Shown here one piece after another: positions 1-12,590 of a DNA stretch of 64,000 nucleotides (positions within the stretch are counted from its first letter, which is position 1; the number at the start of each line of letters is the position of its first letter). This DNA comes from Panulirus ornatus (taxonomy: Eukaryota; Arthropoda; Malacostraca; Decapoda; Palinuridae), in contig NC_092225.1 in the NCBI RefSeq assembly GCF_036320965.1, positions 77,792,613 to 77,856,612 on the forward strand, in the 5' to 3' direction. A model generated the notes under the pieces. The model was not told where the DNA came from. It ran no database searches and saw nothing but the letters and a program-made list of their open reading frames with translations. Made by a program: the position numbers and the translations under genes.

Positions 1-505
1 AATGATGGTGGATGATGGAACTGGTGGATGATAATGGTGGTGGATGATGTTAGTGGATCATGATGGTGGTGGAGGTGGATGATGGTGCTGGCCGATGTTG
101 ACGTTCGTGGATGACGGCACTGGTGGATGCTGTTCTTGGTGGATGATAGAACTAATGGATGATGCTAGTGGATCATGATGATGGTGGATAATAGCGCTGC
201 TGGCTAATGACCCTGGTGGATTCTTTTGTGGTTGGATGATGGCACTGGTGGATGCTGCTGTTGGTGGATGATGATGGTACTCGTGGATGTTGTTGTTGGT
301 GGATGATGATGGCACTCGTGGATGTTGCTGTTGGTGGATGATGATGGCAGTCGTGGATGCTGCTGTTGGTGGATGATGTTGATTGTGGATGATGACACTG
401 ATATGTGATGTTGTTGGAGGATGATAGCACTGGTGGATGCTGTTGATGGTGGATGATGACACTGATGGATGAAGTTGGTGATGGATGATATTTCTGATGA
501 AATGA
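1..505. repeat. GGTGGATGATG-rich degenerate minisatellite
   Basis: Imperfect tandem array built from short blocks such as TGGTGGATGATG, GGCACTGGTGGATGCTG and TGTTGTTGGTGGATG. It starts at or before the window edge and fades near base 505. The bottom strand is stop-poor and gives His/Ser/Pro-rich open frames (up to 134 codons) in more than one frame, which is the signature of a repeat rather than a protein. Confidence 0.85.
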
Positions 506-550
506 ATGATACCTGTGGTGATGGCTGTAACTTCGGTTAATGATAAGACT

Positions 551-800
551 GTTGGATGCTCACACCGGTGTTACCGGACTCCGCTTGCTCGAGGTTACAC
601 CACACATGAAAAATCATCTTTAGCGAGGCTGTATCACTGGGAGCACAGCCATGTAAAAGAACTTCATACTCCAGAGGAGTCTGCATGTCCCTGCTTCTGG
701 AAGTAGCGCGGCCGTGAGCAGCAGGAGGCTTAAGAAAGGCCCTGGGGAACGCCAGGACTCCCAATGAAATTGATCTTGGGACAGTTAGAAATAGATAAGT
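551..800 (-). repeat. Dispersed repeat family H, copy 1
   Basis: On the bottom strand this stretch contains GTAACCTCGAGC followed by GGAGTCCGG, and a segment that translates as LAFPRAFLK. The same order of motifs recurs at 48,300-48,397 (+) and, partly, at 13,985-14,125 (+) and 48,776-48,862 (+). The translated similarity (CNLEQAESGNTG here, [12 protein letters not shown] at 48.3 kb) could mean ancient coding origin or simply nucleotide homology. The family is not one I can name. Confidence 0.6.
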
Positions 801-1000
801 AAACGACCTATTTTTGATCACATATTTGCACTGAATGGGGGAGGTTCTGCACGCAGGGGGCCCCATCTCTTGAATATTCTCTACAGTCGTACAGTCTATT
901 GAACTTTCATATGCTTTCCACAATTACGGTTTCATCATCCACTGTTTTCCATGAGTCCATCTGTTATATTACAGAAATATTTCTGTGCTTCTTTTCCAGA
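801..1000. other. Unassigned AT-rich spacer
   Basis: No gene, repeat or RNA signal recognised. It separates the family H copy from the LINE relic that follows. Confidence 0.4.
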
Positions 1001-1830
1001 AAGTGTTTTGCTTAATTTCATATTATTGCCTTAGTTTCTTTCTTCGAAGTATTTTTCTTTGTTAACTTCATCAAGCAAAAATATTTTGAAGGTTGCGTTT
1101 AGGTCACCCTTTACTCTTCTCTCTTCCGTGGTGCGCAAATTTAAAGCTTCTAATTTTTCCCTGTAACTCAGCTCTCTTAATTCGAGAACCATCTTTCTTG
1201 CGCCGTCTAGGCCTCTTCTTTTTTGTGCTGCTTTCAGTGTGTTGACTAAACTTGAGAAAAATGTTCTAGTTCTGGCGTAGTGTAGGACGTGAACAGCATG
1301 TTGAATATTTCCTTATATACATACGTGCGTAAACGCAATGTTGACAATTGCCAGCAGACAGTTTCTCTCCTTTACTATTCTTCTGAGGTGGGATCTTAAT
1401 ACTAGAGGGCTCTTAACATAAGATTAGGGACGATGTCTACTCATTCGAAGTTCCTCTTACACACAGATCCCTGCAGCTTATATTTCTTGCCAGAAGATAT
1501 TCAAATCGAGGCCTTCTGTCACCGTATCCCACCCTCAATACCATGGATTTACTTGGGTTGAACTTCACCAATCATGTATCACACCAGCTTTGGAAGTTGT
1601 CTCGGTTCGCTTGTAATTTGTTGCTGTGGTCTTCGCTGGTTACCTCCCTTATGACTTAAGTATCACCCAGAAGCATGATCATGTAGCCATTGCTTCTGGC
1701 AAGACATTTCCATAGATCAACAAAGGCAGTGGTCTCAGAATATACCCCTGCGGCACGCCACTGGTCACCCCACTCCATATCAAGGGCTCCTCTCATATGC
1801 GTTTTGTATCCTCACATCAAAATATTCTTC
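1000..1830 (-). mobile_element. Family B (CR1/L2-like) LINE relic, RT to C-terminus
   Basis: Read on the bottom strand, fragments of a non-LTR reverse transcriptase appear in order. SGVPQGYILRPLPLLIYG (RT motif B region) lies near 1,770-1,710. The C-terminal domain follows near 1,210-1,060, with GARKMVLELRELSYREKLEA and then LNLRTTEERRVKGDLNATFK. This order (GVPQG, then ELRELSY, then RRVKGDL) is typical of CR1/L2-type LINEs, where the element encodes an endonuclease-RT for target-primed retrotransposition. Stops and frameshifts interrupt it and the catalytic YADD motif is not readable, so it is a dead, partial copy. It lies just downstream, in the same orientation, of a second relic at 2.1-3.0 kb. 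Both contain a C-terminal region, so they are separate copies rather than one split element. Confidence 0.75.
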
Positions 1831-1858
1831 TGTCCATCAAAGTGGTCATCCGTGTGTT

Positions 1859-1861
1859 CGC

Positions 1862-1914
<53 letters not shown>
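1859..1914. repeat. (CG)n(TG)n alternating purine-pyrimidine array
   Basis: About 18 bp of alternating CG run directly into about 38 bp of TG. Such sequence is a classic Z-DNA former. No gene context is visible. Confidence 0.95.
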
Positions 1915-1915
<1 letters not shown>

Positions 1916-2079
1916 ATCTGTTTTTGTAGTAAAGGGAAGAGTTCTACACATGTGAGGCCTCTTCATGTTAACTATCGTTTGCATTACGGTCTCATGGTTT
2001 TATATGTTTTATTTCATCACACACCGTCTCCCGTCTAGGTATAGTACAAGCTGGGTACTATAATGATATATGTTAACAC

Positions 2080-2990
2080 TTTTGTAACTTACTTTTCAAT
2101 TGATATCCTGTTATTCCCTCTCATCAATCTGGTTTTTCCAGTGTTACGAAACTGCTAAGTCTTTACCTCACCATATCTGTTCAGAAACTTGAAGGTCGTT
2201 GTCTTGTCTGCCTTATCGCTGCTTTCTTACACGATGGTCATTCCACGGCTGTAGCCTCTCCCGGTAGTTCGCCTCCCACACTTTGGTACAGTCTTTGTTG
2301 CTCTCCTCTGGACCTCCTCCAGCAGATCAATGCATCCTCAAGTGGTATGACCAGAATGGTGCTGTAAACTGTAGCCTGGGTCTATTAAAAAGCAATATTG
2401 TTGACTAGTAAGTAGTTTCCTACCTTATCTGCTGATGTGATATTCACGGTTTAGGCTAAACATAAGGTTAACTTCATGGTATCTTTCCCGTGTTGGGTCC
2501 TACGGTTCGCGTATCTTAAGATAGTGTTCTTAAACAGGTCTGCTTTCAGTTTATGCTTGTTAAGTCGCGTTTGGTTGGGTTGAATTTCATCAGTTCATTA
2601 GGTCTGTGGAGGTTCACACGATGCTGGAGACTTCAGAACTCTCGTATAATTGTAGCGTCACCCTCACACATTCAGATTCTAATCCATTTCTCTTAACGAC
2701 ATTACATAGCATAACATAACTAACATAAATATAAGTTAGGGACGGTACTGGCCTAGACACTGAGCCCGTGGAACCCACTTCGAGTAAGCACCTTTGAGAT
2801 AAGTCCTTCTGTCTCTTACATTTAATGATTTTCAATCTTCCAAGTGATTCCCCCTCCTTCTTATAACTCTCGGTAGCTCCTCTTTCTTATCTCCCTCATG
2901 TCGAGGACATTGTCAAAGGCTTTCTGTACATTGTCAAAGGCTTTCTGTGGCCGTTCAAGAACATAGTCCACCTTCCCATTTCTTATGTTT
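2080..2990 (-). mobile_element. Family B-like LINE relic (second copy)
   Basis: The bottom strand shows, from high to low coordinates: QKAFDNV at about 2,960-2,920 (RT motif A region; a 23-bp block containing CATTGTCAAAGGCTTTCTGT is tandemly duplicated here), a degraded GS..GSVSRP segment near 2,760 in the place of GVPQGSVLGP, MKFNPTKRDL near 2,590 (segment after the YADD box), and a C-terminal region with YSTILVIPLE near 2,350. The largest surviving open piece is 2,614-2,835 (73 codons). It is a non-autonomous fossil of a CR1/L2-like LINE, more decayed than the 7-8 kb copy. The assignment rests on motif order rather than on a continuous frame. Confidence 0.6.
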
Positions 2991-3587
2991 AGGCGTTGTG
3001 GCAGTTCCCTCAGAGATGTGCCAGAAGACTCAGCATCAGTAACAATGGTAAGTATCGTAACGTTCCATTATTTGTTTAAAAGGTTTCCAACACGCTCCAC
3101 ATCTTGTGAAGATATGTCGTGCTGACTGTTTATCATGCCACATGTATAAGTAATCGAGTCAAATCCTCGGTTTGATGACGTTTTAGATTTCTGTCTCTCA
3201 ACTTTAAAGAAGACCATCATGTCCCTGCAAATAGAAGCCAAACAACTGTAATAGAAATGAGATACAGGTATAATGGACCTCCAATACAACCACTGAGGCA
3301 GGGAGACACGAACACCAGCAGTCGCAATGAAACTCTTTCTTGCCTGATCGGTTCCTGATAATCTTGCGCCTGACGCCGTTCCCCCCACCTCCCTGGTGAA
3401 CATGAACTGTATCGCCTGGTAGATATTAATTTGCTCTCTTGGGAGTGGGTGTACAGCAGCCATCACTTAACTGAGAAAGCTGCACGTCTTAAAGTAATTG
3501 TCCGTCGATTGATAGCGGTCTACATTACCATTGGACCCAGACTCTTCCCAGGCTCGGCTCTTTCCTCTCACCCAATCACAGCCAAGG
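2991..3587. other. Unassigned spacer
   Basis: Open frames of 104-132 codons cross this part on both strands but have no domain, repeat structure or composition that supports coding. No RNA gene seen. Confidence 0.4.
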
Positions 3588-3745
3588 CGGAGCGGGGGGG
3601 AAGGAGGGAGGAAGAAGGAGAGGAGGGGAGGGGAAGACAGGTGGGGGCTGCAGGGTGCGCGAGGAAGGGAGGGGAGGGTGGGGGGGGGGGGGAATGGAGA
3701 AGGAGGAGGGGCAGGAAAAGAAGGAGGAGAAGAGAGCTGCTCTGA
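3588..3745. repeat. Purine-rich G/GA tract
   Basis: Strongly strand-asymmetric, almost all G and A on the top strand, with a run of 12 or more G near 3,678-3,692. It produces Arg/Gly-rich frames on the top strand and Pro/Ser-rich frames below, which explains the 95-111 codon frames here. Confidence 0.85.
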
Positions 3746-5404
3746 TAACATGGAAAAGGCGGGTAAGCGGTCAGGCGAATCCAACTGTTTTTCGTCAGGC
3801 AATCAGCTCGTTTTCTGATGTCTGAGCCATTGGTCTTTCTTGGGTATATTAGTGTGGCCAGCAGCCACCCGGCCCTGGATTTAAGCCGGCATATGATGAC
3901 CCTTTTGTTCTACGTACTGAACAGTACCTCATAATGGTCGCGGATCCGTCCGCGTACTGAAACATACAATAAAGGACCTTTAGAAACTGGGGGAGACGTG
4001 TAATCTTCCGAACCGAGTTGAATTTCAGCATCAGGACATTGGTAGCCCTGGCGAGGCCATCGTCTGGAGTTTCTCAGTGATGGAAATGAAGAACCAGAGT
4101 GAATGGCTCGGGGCTCCGCTCTGCCGGAGAAAGATGACTCCGGGAGACCGACTTGAGGAGAGTTTTGTGGTAAATGTGCAGCCGTCAGCCGGACTGTACC
4201 TTGGGAGAGGGAGGAGGAGGAGGTTATGGTGCAGCAGCTGCTACTGTAACCACGGGACGAGGACAAGTCCCGGCAAGACCCGCCCGTGTCCACTGCACCC
4301 GACAACTGACGTTTTTCTTTTTCACTGGAACGTGTCGAAATAACACTGAAAAATTGGTTGTATTAGACACTTTGGTCGTCGATGATAAAACCCTTTACGG
4401 GCTGTAGTTCTTGACACACTCCAGTTTTCGTACTTAAAAAGATATTTTTGTTATAGTTTGGGACGAATGCAGACCTTGGCATTGTCACACGACTTAAGGT
4501 AAAAGAAATTAAAAGGTATTTTGGAAAAAGAGGGACTGTGTTAGATTTAAAGCTTGATTATCTTGTGCTATAATATCCACACAAGTAATGCTGAGGGAAA
4601 TACAATGACGAACGTCCTCAAGGCGATGATACGCAATCTAGACTTCTCTTGTGCCGCTCGAGAAAAACTGATAATGTTTATGAGGCGGCGGGGATTGCGT
4701 CTCGTAAGGGATAGACAGGAAGAAAATGTGTGAGTTGGAGGGAGAGGGAGAGGTAATTGACGGGACGTGGAGGTAGAGATTGGTGTGTGAGTACAGCTGT
4801 GTGGGCAGCAGTGATGGCTAGCTTCGGGGGCGCCTGGCATGAAACTAGTGATGGATGGAGAGTTTGATTTTGTAAAGGAAGTCTGACAAGTTTGACAGAA
4901 CTTTTGAGCCCATGGACAGTGTGGGCGGCGTGTTGCCACGTACTTTGGACACATAACCATCCCCTTACAGTCAGTACCTGCCCACAGTATCATGTAACCC
5001 ACAGACACTTCCTGGTAGGTAACCAGCTCTCACTAAGATACATATAACCAACTGTTCCTGAGAGGCATCCAATCCTCTGCCATGATATAACCAACCTTCA
5101 GGGACGGTATAACCACCAGGGCTCACCTCCCAGGCACCTGCCAAAGACTCCAGGACCTTCACGTGTCATCCTTGCCACAACGAGGCACCATGGAGAGTGC
5201 GACTTAACTGTCGTTTGTTCCAGTGCTTCCTAGCAGAGCGCTCACGACGCTTGGGCCTCACAGTGAGACTCCGTCTCGTATGGAACACATGTAACTTGTG
5301 TGACATGATACGTAGCCACAATCATTTTACGTAGTGCAGTTACGCTACAAGTTTTACCTCTTCTGTCGTGCTTTGCTTTTTGTCCTTATACAAATACATA
5401 CACA

Positions 5405-5409
<5 letters not shown>
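3746..5409. other. Long spacer with no recognised feature
   Basis: The only open frames are short (at most 146 codons at 4,568-5,008, bottom strand), overlap one another on both strands and contain no motif I recognise. The part at 5,020-5,120 has a loose reiteration of ATAACCA blocks, too weak to call a tandem repeat. Confidence 0.4.

Positions 5410-5481
<72 letters not shown>
5410..5481. repeat. (TA)n microsatellite
   Basis: About 36 uninterrupted TA units. Unlike several other TA arrays in the window, no family A LINE tail adjoins it. Confidence 0.97.
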
Positions 5482-5484
<3 letters not shown>

Positions 5485-5883
5485 GCATTTAAGTATACAT
5501 AAGTGCACACATGCTGACTTATATATACACAGAGCAAGAAATGTCTGAGAGAAACAGTTTGTGTAACTTAATGTATGAGTGGGAGTTGTCAGGCATCAAG
5601 GAATTCATTAGTAAAATTCCTGGATCAGCCGGATTGAAGGTAATTGCTCGGGGCCGGGATGGAAACATCCATTGTTGCCGAGTTACGTGTACGCCACGCC
5701 ATAACTGGTCTACAGGGCCTATTAACATAGTTTTCTGTACTAATAAGTATTAATTATCTGGGTTAATGAGGGATTTGATTTACCTAAACGTGCAATAGAA
5801 CTGGTGGTGTTAAGCAAGGCAGAATGTTTTGAAGAGGTATAAGTATAGGATCTCAGTGCTTTTTCCCTTACACCACCTCCTAC
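5482..5883. other. Unassigned spacer
   Basis: No gene or repeat recognised between the TA array and the 36-bp minisatellite. Confidence 0.4.
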
Positions 5884-6207
5884 GGATATCAGGTCTTCCT
5901 CCCTTACACCAGTTACCAGGGATATCAGGGCCTCCCCCCTCACACCAGTTACCGGGGATATCAGGGCCTCCCCCCTCACACCAGTTACCGGGGATATCAG
6001 GGCCTCCTCCCTCACACCAGTTACCGGGGATATCAGGGCCTCCTCCCTCACACCAGTTACCGGGGATATCAGGGCCTCCCCCCTCACACCAGTTACCGGG
6101 GATATCAGGGCCTCCTCCCTCACACCAGTTACCGGGGATATCAGGGCCTCCTCCCTCACACCAGTTACCGGGGATATCAGGGCCTCCTCCCTCATACCAG
6201 CTGATGG
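5884..6207. repeat. 36-bp minisatellite, nine copies
   Basis: Nine head-to-tail units of exactly 36 bp start at 5,884 and recur every 36 bases (5,920, 5,956, 5,992 and so on). Each begins GGATATCAGG and carries CACACCAGTTACC. The first and last units are the most diverged, as expected for array edges. Because 36 is a multiple of three, several frames stay open and encode repeating peptides (for example ISGPPPSHQLPG on the top strand). Near-identical inner units point to recent unit exchange. Confidence 0.95.
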
Positions 6208-6680
6208 TGATACATGAAACTTGACCTCCGCAGTATAATTGCCCCGGACTCTTAAGCGAGCCTCTGACGCAGCGGAGAGGGAAGGAAAAGAAAGAGGATG
6301 AGTGAGTGAGCGACGGAGGGAGAGATAGGAGTGAGAGAATTAGAAAACGAGACAAAGAGGGGGAGAATATATAGAGAGGACGGAGGAAGGGAGAACCAGG
6401 CCAAGTTATAAATATTGGATAATGCCCGAGGGAAGGTTGCTGTCGACTTTGTGGTCTGTGAAAGTGCATCAGATGAAGTTTATGGGTGAGCTGAGGAGGT
6501 GTGTGGGGGTCACGTCGTGGGGAACACGAGTGTATCGTCTCGTATATAATGCAAGATGATGTGTGTCGTACGGCGAAGGTTTGTGGTCGTCTGCCTGTGG
6601 GCAGGAGGTAAAGTGATTCCTTCCTGGGGTGCAGGTTGGATTTATTTCAGGGAGATGTGTTTGTGTATATCTTGAGATAC

Positions 6681-6682
<2 letters not shown>
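6208..6682. other. Purine-rich spacer
   Basis: Roughly 6,270-6,410 is GA-rich (GAGAGA and GGAGGGAG blocks). The remainder has no recognisable feature. Confidence 0.5.

Positions 6683-6738
<56 letters not shown>
6683..6738. repeat. (GT)n microsatellite
   Basis: 28 uninterrupted GT units, just beyond the 3' end of the family B LINE that begins at about 6,770 on the bottom strand. Confidence 0.97.
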
Positions 6739-6741
<3 letters not shown>

Positions 6742-6769
6742 GTACAAGGGAGTTTACACGTGGAGCCCA

Positions 6770-8760
6770 AATCTCTGCTATCTTAACACCTTCGGTGCTT
6801 CTTTAAGCTGTTCGCATTTACCGCATCCTCGTTCAGTTTATTCCATTCATCCGCTACTTTATGAAATTGCTTCGTTACGTCTTTTGTTAACAGGGGACAT
6901 TGTCGACTCCTAAGTCTCTCATAAATACAGATTCCTGAAGTTTATTCCCAAGTTCGTGATATTCATATCGCTTCCATCTTTCCCTGTGACCCATCCTCTG
7001 TACATGTACTCGGGTTATTTTTCATCAACCATGTATCAGACCAAGTGGGTCCCTTTGTAAGATGATACAGTCCTATTCGCTTTTCATTTCCATCGTGACC
7101 CATGCGTCATCGGCAAACACAGTGAGGTAGGAGTTCACACCTTCTGGCAAGTCATTCACATAGATCAAGAAGCGTAACAGTCCCAGAATATAACCCTGCG
7201 GCACTCCACTGGTGTTGTCAACCCATTTGGAGAGGGATCCTCTGACATGCGTCCTGCCTTCCCTTCCACCAAGGTCATCTTCATCCATTGTGAGGGAGTT
7301 TCCCCTAATTCCTGCCTGATGACCCACCTCAAGCAGCCTCCCATGCGGTATAGTGTCAAATGCTCTGTGGCCGTTCAAATACGGACAATCCACCCAGCCT
7401 TTTCTTTTGTATAGAATAGAGCTCACTATCATAGGAACCCAAGAGGTTCTCTAAAACCGTGTTGTCCCTCACAGAGGGAGTTACTTCTCCCTTGTACGTC
7501 ATCCATTTGCTTTCTGATTATCTTTTCCTGAAACTTACAAGCCACAGTCGTGAGCGAGACTGGTCTGTACTTAAGTGCCTCTTCCCGGTGTCTTTTCGTT
7601 GAGATAGGAATGGCGTTTGGCTTTTTCACTTTCGTGTCCAATAACATATAACATTCTAAGTGGTTTATCACGTGCGTTTCCTCACAACTCCAGCACCTAT
7701 GTTGAAATTTCATCAGGAACATGTGCCTTGTATGGATCAAGACCCTTTAGTGTTCAGCTGATGTCGTTTCTTGATATATGAATCCCTTCTGAGACCTCCT
7801 CCCCGTTCCATGTCATCGGTGCTGGAGCCATAGTATCTCCCATAGTGGAAATACTTTAGAACTTGTCATTCGGCTCGTCATGTATCCTTACATCATCCTC
7901 TAGAACATTTGCTTCTGAATACCTTTGCCTGATTCAATGTTTTTAACTGACACATTACTCTGGATGAATATATAGGAAACGTTTGATGTTTTCTTCCCGA
8001 CTTGTCCACAATATTCTTTTCAAAGTTTTTTTGTTCCTCCCTTCTGATTCTGCTATAGTCGTTCTTTACAAATGCTGGGTGGCTGAAGTTTCGGCTCTTT
8101 CTTCGTCACAGAACATCTCGAAGCTCTTTTCGTTTCTGACGTCTTTTATAGAACATTTCCAACCTCTCTCAATCTTCTCTCTATACTTGAAGGGAGAGGT
8201 ACACGTTGCTACTGCACTTTCACTGTAAATAGCACAGAACCTTTCACCACAGTGCCGTGGTTCCTGGCTACTGAACTCCTTTCTCAATTTTATTTTACCA
8301 TAGATATTGCTCAGCTCTGTATAGTTTCCACAAATGCATATCTTCTTGAATTCTTGTCTCGTCTCTGCTCTTTTGACGTCCTCATTTACCACATAAACAT
8401 GAGCATTATATGTTCACTTTTTCCAACTGGTACATCAATTTTGATGTTCTCAACATCCATGTTAGTATGTGTGAAAATAACATCGAGTGATGATGGTACA
8501 TCAGTCCTTCTCATCCTAGCTTGTACATTAACATGCTGGTGTATGAGGTTTTCCTGTTCTCATCTCTCTGTTTTCAACAGTCTGTGGTCTCTGTGGTAAA
8601 GCTATTTTCTGTAGCATTGTTTACGAAAGGTGACGCCCGTCTACTATATATAGGTTTAGGATCTGTGTTCTACTCGTGTGGAATCGTTCATGCCACTGTA
8701 AATAGATATTTAAGAGGATGGGGTTATCAGCTCCCACTCGCATAATTTATCTTTCGATAT
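6770..8760 (-). mobile_element. Family B (CR1/L2-like) LINE, endonuclease end to RT C-terminus
   Basis: The most complete family B copy. On the bottom strand, from 8,760 downward: an endonuclease C-terminal segment near 8,550-8,410 with SSLDVIFTHTNMDVENIKID then VPVGKSEHIM; a linker at about 8,390-7,800; YRPVSLTTVACK near 7,560 and GQHGFR near 7,460 (RT entry); RAFDTIPHGRLLE near 7,350 (motif A); SGVPQGYILG near 7,200; FADDA near 7,110 (motif C); and DEWNKLNEDAV near 6,850-6,820, the usual end of the protein. The family encodes an apurinic-type endonuclease plus RT acting in target-primed reverse transcription. This copy is dead: frameshifts split the pieces, the first motif A aspartate of the usual D-F-x-K-A-F-D is read as N (LNGHRAFD), and the stretch between FADD and the C-terminus looks shortened. 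Confidence 0.8.
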
Positions 8761-9223
8761 AATGGAATTTTTAGTTAGTTAAGGTTACGAGGGAGTTATA
8801 CTGGTTCCAGAGGTAAACAGTGGGTTCAGATGTCATTAGAAATATTAGAAACTGACCTTGTGTGGAACAGCTCTCCTAATGCAGTAATTCCGTCCCCATA
8901 TCCTTAATAGACATCTAAAGTCACCCAGCAGTCAACAGACTTATGAAATCCTCTCCTCACCTCACGTAGGGGCTGAACTCTGCCATAGAAGATGTTACAA
9001 CTAAAATCCCACCCTCTGTATTAAGTCTGCAGTGTAAGGATTCCAGTGGTATTACCTTCATCAAAATGGGCCAAGTATAACACGTACGTCCTTTTCAAAA
9101 CATTACGTTTTCTTTTGTTGTTCTGTCGCAAGGACGTCTAGAGAAGACCCTACTGACGGTAACCTCTGAAGCTTCCCACTCGATCATCTTTTTTTTTCTT
9201 TTTATAGTTACCTTCCTTCTGAT
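8761..9223. other. Unassigned spacer
   Basis: Could hold further decayed 5' endonuclease sequence of the preceding LINE, but I cannot read motifs in it. Confidence 0.35.
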
Positions 9224-9249
9224 TGTGTGTGTGTGTGTGTGTGTGTGTT
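9224..9249. repeat. Short (GT)n microsatellite
   Basis: About 13 GT units. Confidence 0.95.
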
Positions 9250-9999
9250 ATCCAAGGACGTGAGTGCTCTATGCTGGTTGTGTATGTATTAAGGAGGTGG
9301 AGGGTATAATGTTGTGTGACTCGGGAGGGAAGTGTGTGGTGCTGTAGTTTGTTCCGAGTTAGAAACACATGATGACATATGTGTTGTTCGTGGGGTGGGG
9401 GGGGAGGGAGGAAGGGCGTTATTGTGCTGCCTATCTTGGTGTTGGGTTGGTAGGTGTCTACACCCCTCTTGTCCTCACATGTCAACGGAAGGCGTGCGCT
9501 TGCGCGTGACGGCTGTGCTTACCCTACCTTACTTTTGTCGTTGTAAATCTACTTTCAGTTGCTTTTCACACGGTAGATATTCTTCTTCGTTTTGGGATTT
9601 TGGTCATTGTTGGTTTCCCAGGTACATACTCTGAGAAAATGTTTTCAGATGTAGGAGTGTTTTTTTTTTCGTTTAGCCTTTCCATCGTATCTGTGCGTGG
9701 CGCTCGTAAATGCAGAGCTGAGGATGTGGTTATATGACCGTACGTATAAGAATGGTCTTATATGGAAATATATCATGTTCATAAACAGTGTTTGTACTTC
9801 ACGTTGTCGGTGGAAGTAAGGAGCGCTTGCCTCATGGTGTTTCGTGTGGCCCAGAAAGTTGAAGTTGCTGCGAAGCCATATTGCGTGTACAGGTTAAGTG
9901 TACCAAGATGTTTTCAGGCCACATAGTGAAAACGTCTGGCGTCCAGCACTGGAACACCTTAGAAGCAAACCAAAGCAGTTGTAAATCTATATAAAACTA
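9250..9999. other. Unassigned spacer
   Basis: No gene, RNA or repeat recognised. The open frames (100 codons at most) lack motifs. Confidence 0.4.
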
Positions 10000-10320
10000 T
10001 GACTTACACCACGGTAACAAACGCACCACAGCAACAGATGCGCCACAGCGACAGACGCTCCACAGATCAAAAGTACTACGGCAAAAGGTTTACCAGACCT
10101 CAGACATACCACGACAACAGACACACCACGGAAAAGAACTACTGCAGAGACAGGCATACCAGAACTCATACTTACCACAGGAACGCACTCTTACGATAAG
10201 ACACAGGAAACGCCGCGCCACAACCCGGGGTGCATCACAGCAAGTGAGACCTGAGCAAGAGGCACGCCAGAGCTGAGATGCCCCGCAGTCGGCAGGGAGG
10301 ACCACGGTGACAGACCCGCC
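10000..10320. repeat. Degenerate CCACAGCAACAGACG-like short tandem array
   Basis: Variants of a block of about 15 bp (CCACAGCAACAGATG, CCACAGCGACAGACG, CCACGACAACAGACA) recur irregularly, clearest at 10,010-10,160 and weaker to 10,320. Divergence between units suggests an old array. Confidence 0.55.
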
Positions 10321-11140
10321 CCAGCTCTTATGCCTCCCGGCAACAGACTGACGAAAGTTCCTCCTTGGTTATGTGAGACGCTTTATTGGGATTATCTGCT
10401 CCTGTGGTCTCCAGAGCTATAGAGGCTTGAAAGGATCTGTCACCCCCAGCTGATAGGAGTCAATTGAGTGTCAAAAGTCACCCAAGGGGAGCTAATTCAG
10501 CTGAAAATTGGTCATCCGGCAGTGTGTCGAGGAAACATAAGTTACGGAGGGGAGACGTGAACCGTCACTGGCAGGGGCTTCATGGCAACGCAAGTCTCAC
10601 ACTCCCTGAATATTATGGGTCATATCTACACTTTATCACGGCTTCTCTGTATTGGAAACTGGTGAGTATTGAAGGGAACAACAGCACTGGGCGGTAAACT
10701 AAACCTAATGTAGGTTATTAAGTTTCTAAACTTGCCTGTCTTTCGTATCTCGAATGGTAATCGTTCATCATGAATATGTCTTGCAGTGTTTACACAGTCG
10801 AGCAGTATGAAGGGTATGTGATCCGGATTGGTCGTGGCTTAAGCGCGGGAAACTGAGGTATATTCAGATTGCTCAATACATGAGAATTTGACTTGGATAT
10901 GCGATGCGTCGGCCAGTGTCTCGGACCTTCTGATGGAACTACCGAAGACATTAGAGGGCTCGGTGTGTGAGTCGTTAACCGAGGCTTACTTGGTCATGGA
11001 AGGTTTGACTGGGGGAAATGTGAAGTGGGACTGATGGAGTGGGTTAGAGGTCTCCACAATGTGTAGTGGCGTGCAGCTTGTGGTGATGGAGTGGAATAAG
11101 AGTCTGCAGTGGTGGAGGACCTGAGTGGAGTGTGTACTCT
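10321..11140. other. Unassigned spacer
   Basis: No recognisable feature. Frames of 64-98 codons on the bottom strand end in the pyrimidine-rich zone that follows. Confidence 0.4.
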
Positions 11141-12005
<865 letters not shown>

Positions 12006-12128
12006 ACAGACCTGTGGCAGGGGTGTCGTCTGTGTCATGGAACGACGGTCCACATGATAGTGGTGTCGTCTGTGTCATGTGGCGGTCCACATGACACTGT
12101 CAGCGGTGTCGTCTGTGTCACGTCAGGG
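12006..12128. repeat. Three-unit repeat with GGTGTCGTCTGTGTCA core
   Basis: GGTGTCGTCTGTGTCA appears three times (about 12,025, 12,062 and 12,104). The first two copies are followed by GGTCCACATGA. Spacing is about 35-45 bp and slightly irregular. Confidence 0.75.
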
Positions 12129-12590
12129 AATGTCGTGTGGCCAATGCTTCGGAAACACAGGCTGTCGACTGGTCTCGTACTTCTTGCGTGTCCTTTTACT
12201 TGTGGGGGTTTTGTCTGTTAGCTGTCATGAGGGATATTCCGTCTAGCTGCCATGATCTGGGTGTAACTGCAGGGTTGGCCATTCCTCGGGGAGAGTGGAC
12301 GAAACCCCCTGCGAGTTCGGGAATGATTAGAGGTCACATTTTAACTTAGACTGGATTTGTAGATAGATTTCCCATGTAGATAATTTTGAAATTTACGAAA
12401 AAACCGGTGATGGTCGCCCGTATCGGTAGTGCTTGCGTACATGACCGTGTGTTAAGTGAGGGAACGTCATCTATTTAGTTTCCCCAGGGATGGTGATACT
12501 GGCTCACATGTTTCTGATGTAGACAGTGTTTCTTGCCCGGTAAGTTTCCATGCTGGGTAGGTCGTTGTGTCTCCTCTCATCTTTCTCCCT
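12129..12590. other. Unassigned spacer
   Basis: No recognised feature. Confidence 0.4.

Noticed and set aside
5810..6469. 219-codon and 151-codon ORFs
   Set aside because: Driven by the in-frame 36-bp repeat. The non-repeat ends show no domain, and several frames on both strands are open.
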